From contig DHCD01000030.1 in assembly GCA_002398105.1 (NCBI GenBank), positions 1 through 21,204 of the forward strand: a stretch of DNA of 21,204 nt. The letters run 5' to 3'. Shown one piece after another: positions 21,152 through 21,204 of this stretch. A model generated the notes under the pieces. It was not told the DNA's origin and searched no databases. It saw only the letters and a list, made by a program, of their open reading frames with translations. The position numbers and the translations under genes are program-made. Position 1 is the stretch's first letter, and each line of letters begins with the position of its first letter. This DNA is from Syntrophomonas sp. UBA4911. GTDB lineage: Bacteria; Bacillota; Syntrophomonadia; Syntrophomonadales; Syntrophomonadaceae.

Positions 21152-21181
21152 ATATTAGTTTTGTGTATATTGGGTGAACAA
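21152..21181 (-). promoter_or_regulatory. Candidate promoter of the two-component operon
   Basis: On the minus strand TTGTTC (21181-21176) is followed after 18 bases by TAATAT (21157-21152). The -35 box overlaps a single TGAACAAA word (21175-21182) of the kind repeated upstream of the lipoprotein gene, which would allow autoregulation. Only one clear copy is present. Confidence 0.4.
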
Positions 21182-21204
21182 AAAACATCTCCACGGCAAA
21201 AAGG

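Overview
This 21.2 kb window looks like chromosomal DNA of a Bacillota (Firmicutes) member, most likely a Clostridia-class anaerobe of moderate GC. The grounds are strong GGAGG ribosome-binding sites, several TTG/GTG starts, a PadR regulator next to a HAAS/DUF1700-like membrane protein, a LiaF-like protein, paired bacterial-PH-domain proteins (YdbS/YdbT type), Tex, and an OmpR-type two-component pair. The genus cannot be fixed from the sequence. I see no rRNA, tRNA, CRISPR array, intact IS or phage gene.

Layout. (1) Positions 1-1460, minus strand: the start of a small membrane protein cut by the window edge, then a padR / membrane-protein pair with its own promoter. (2) 1611-2300, plus strand: a DUF4397 protein, followed by a 300-base gap that holds a strong hairpin and what looks like a decayed 3' end of a group II intron. 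(3) 6550-2599, minus strand: a four-gene run (two PH-domain membrane proteins, an AAA+ DUF815 ATPase, a LiaF-like protein) that suggests envelope-stress work. (4) 6781-10270, plus strand: tex, then an overlapping pair encoding a Nudix-like protein with an altered Nudix box and a bacterial eIF-2B-family protein that lacks the isomerase Cys. (5) 12300-10312, minus strand: a transmembrane chemoreceptor. (6) A YkvA/DUF1232 protein (minus) and a YhhN-family membrane protein (plus), separated by a leader with a long inverted repeat. (7) 21113-13942, minus strand: response regulator, histidine kinase, lipoprotein, ABC ATPase, membrane-fusion protein, MacB-type permease and TolC-family protein.

The last block is the most coherent system. 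A two-component pair (RR and HK overlap by ATGA) lies directly upstream of a five-gene tripartite-efflux-like operon whose genes overlap or are a few bases apart. Between the kinase and the lipoprotein there are three tandem 11-bp units (TGAA at 18930, 18941 and 18952), which is the spacing expected of an OmpR/PhoB-family operator. The likely reading is that the kinase senses an envelope signal and the regulator switches on the lipoprotein and MacAB-TolC-like exporter. The substrate is unknown. The presence of a TolC-family protein in a lineage that may be monoderm is the main puzzle.

Several starts are set here by ribosome-binding sites rather than by the longest reading frame: 1050, 4581, 9018, 9419, 13255, 15129, 16329 and 17506.
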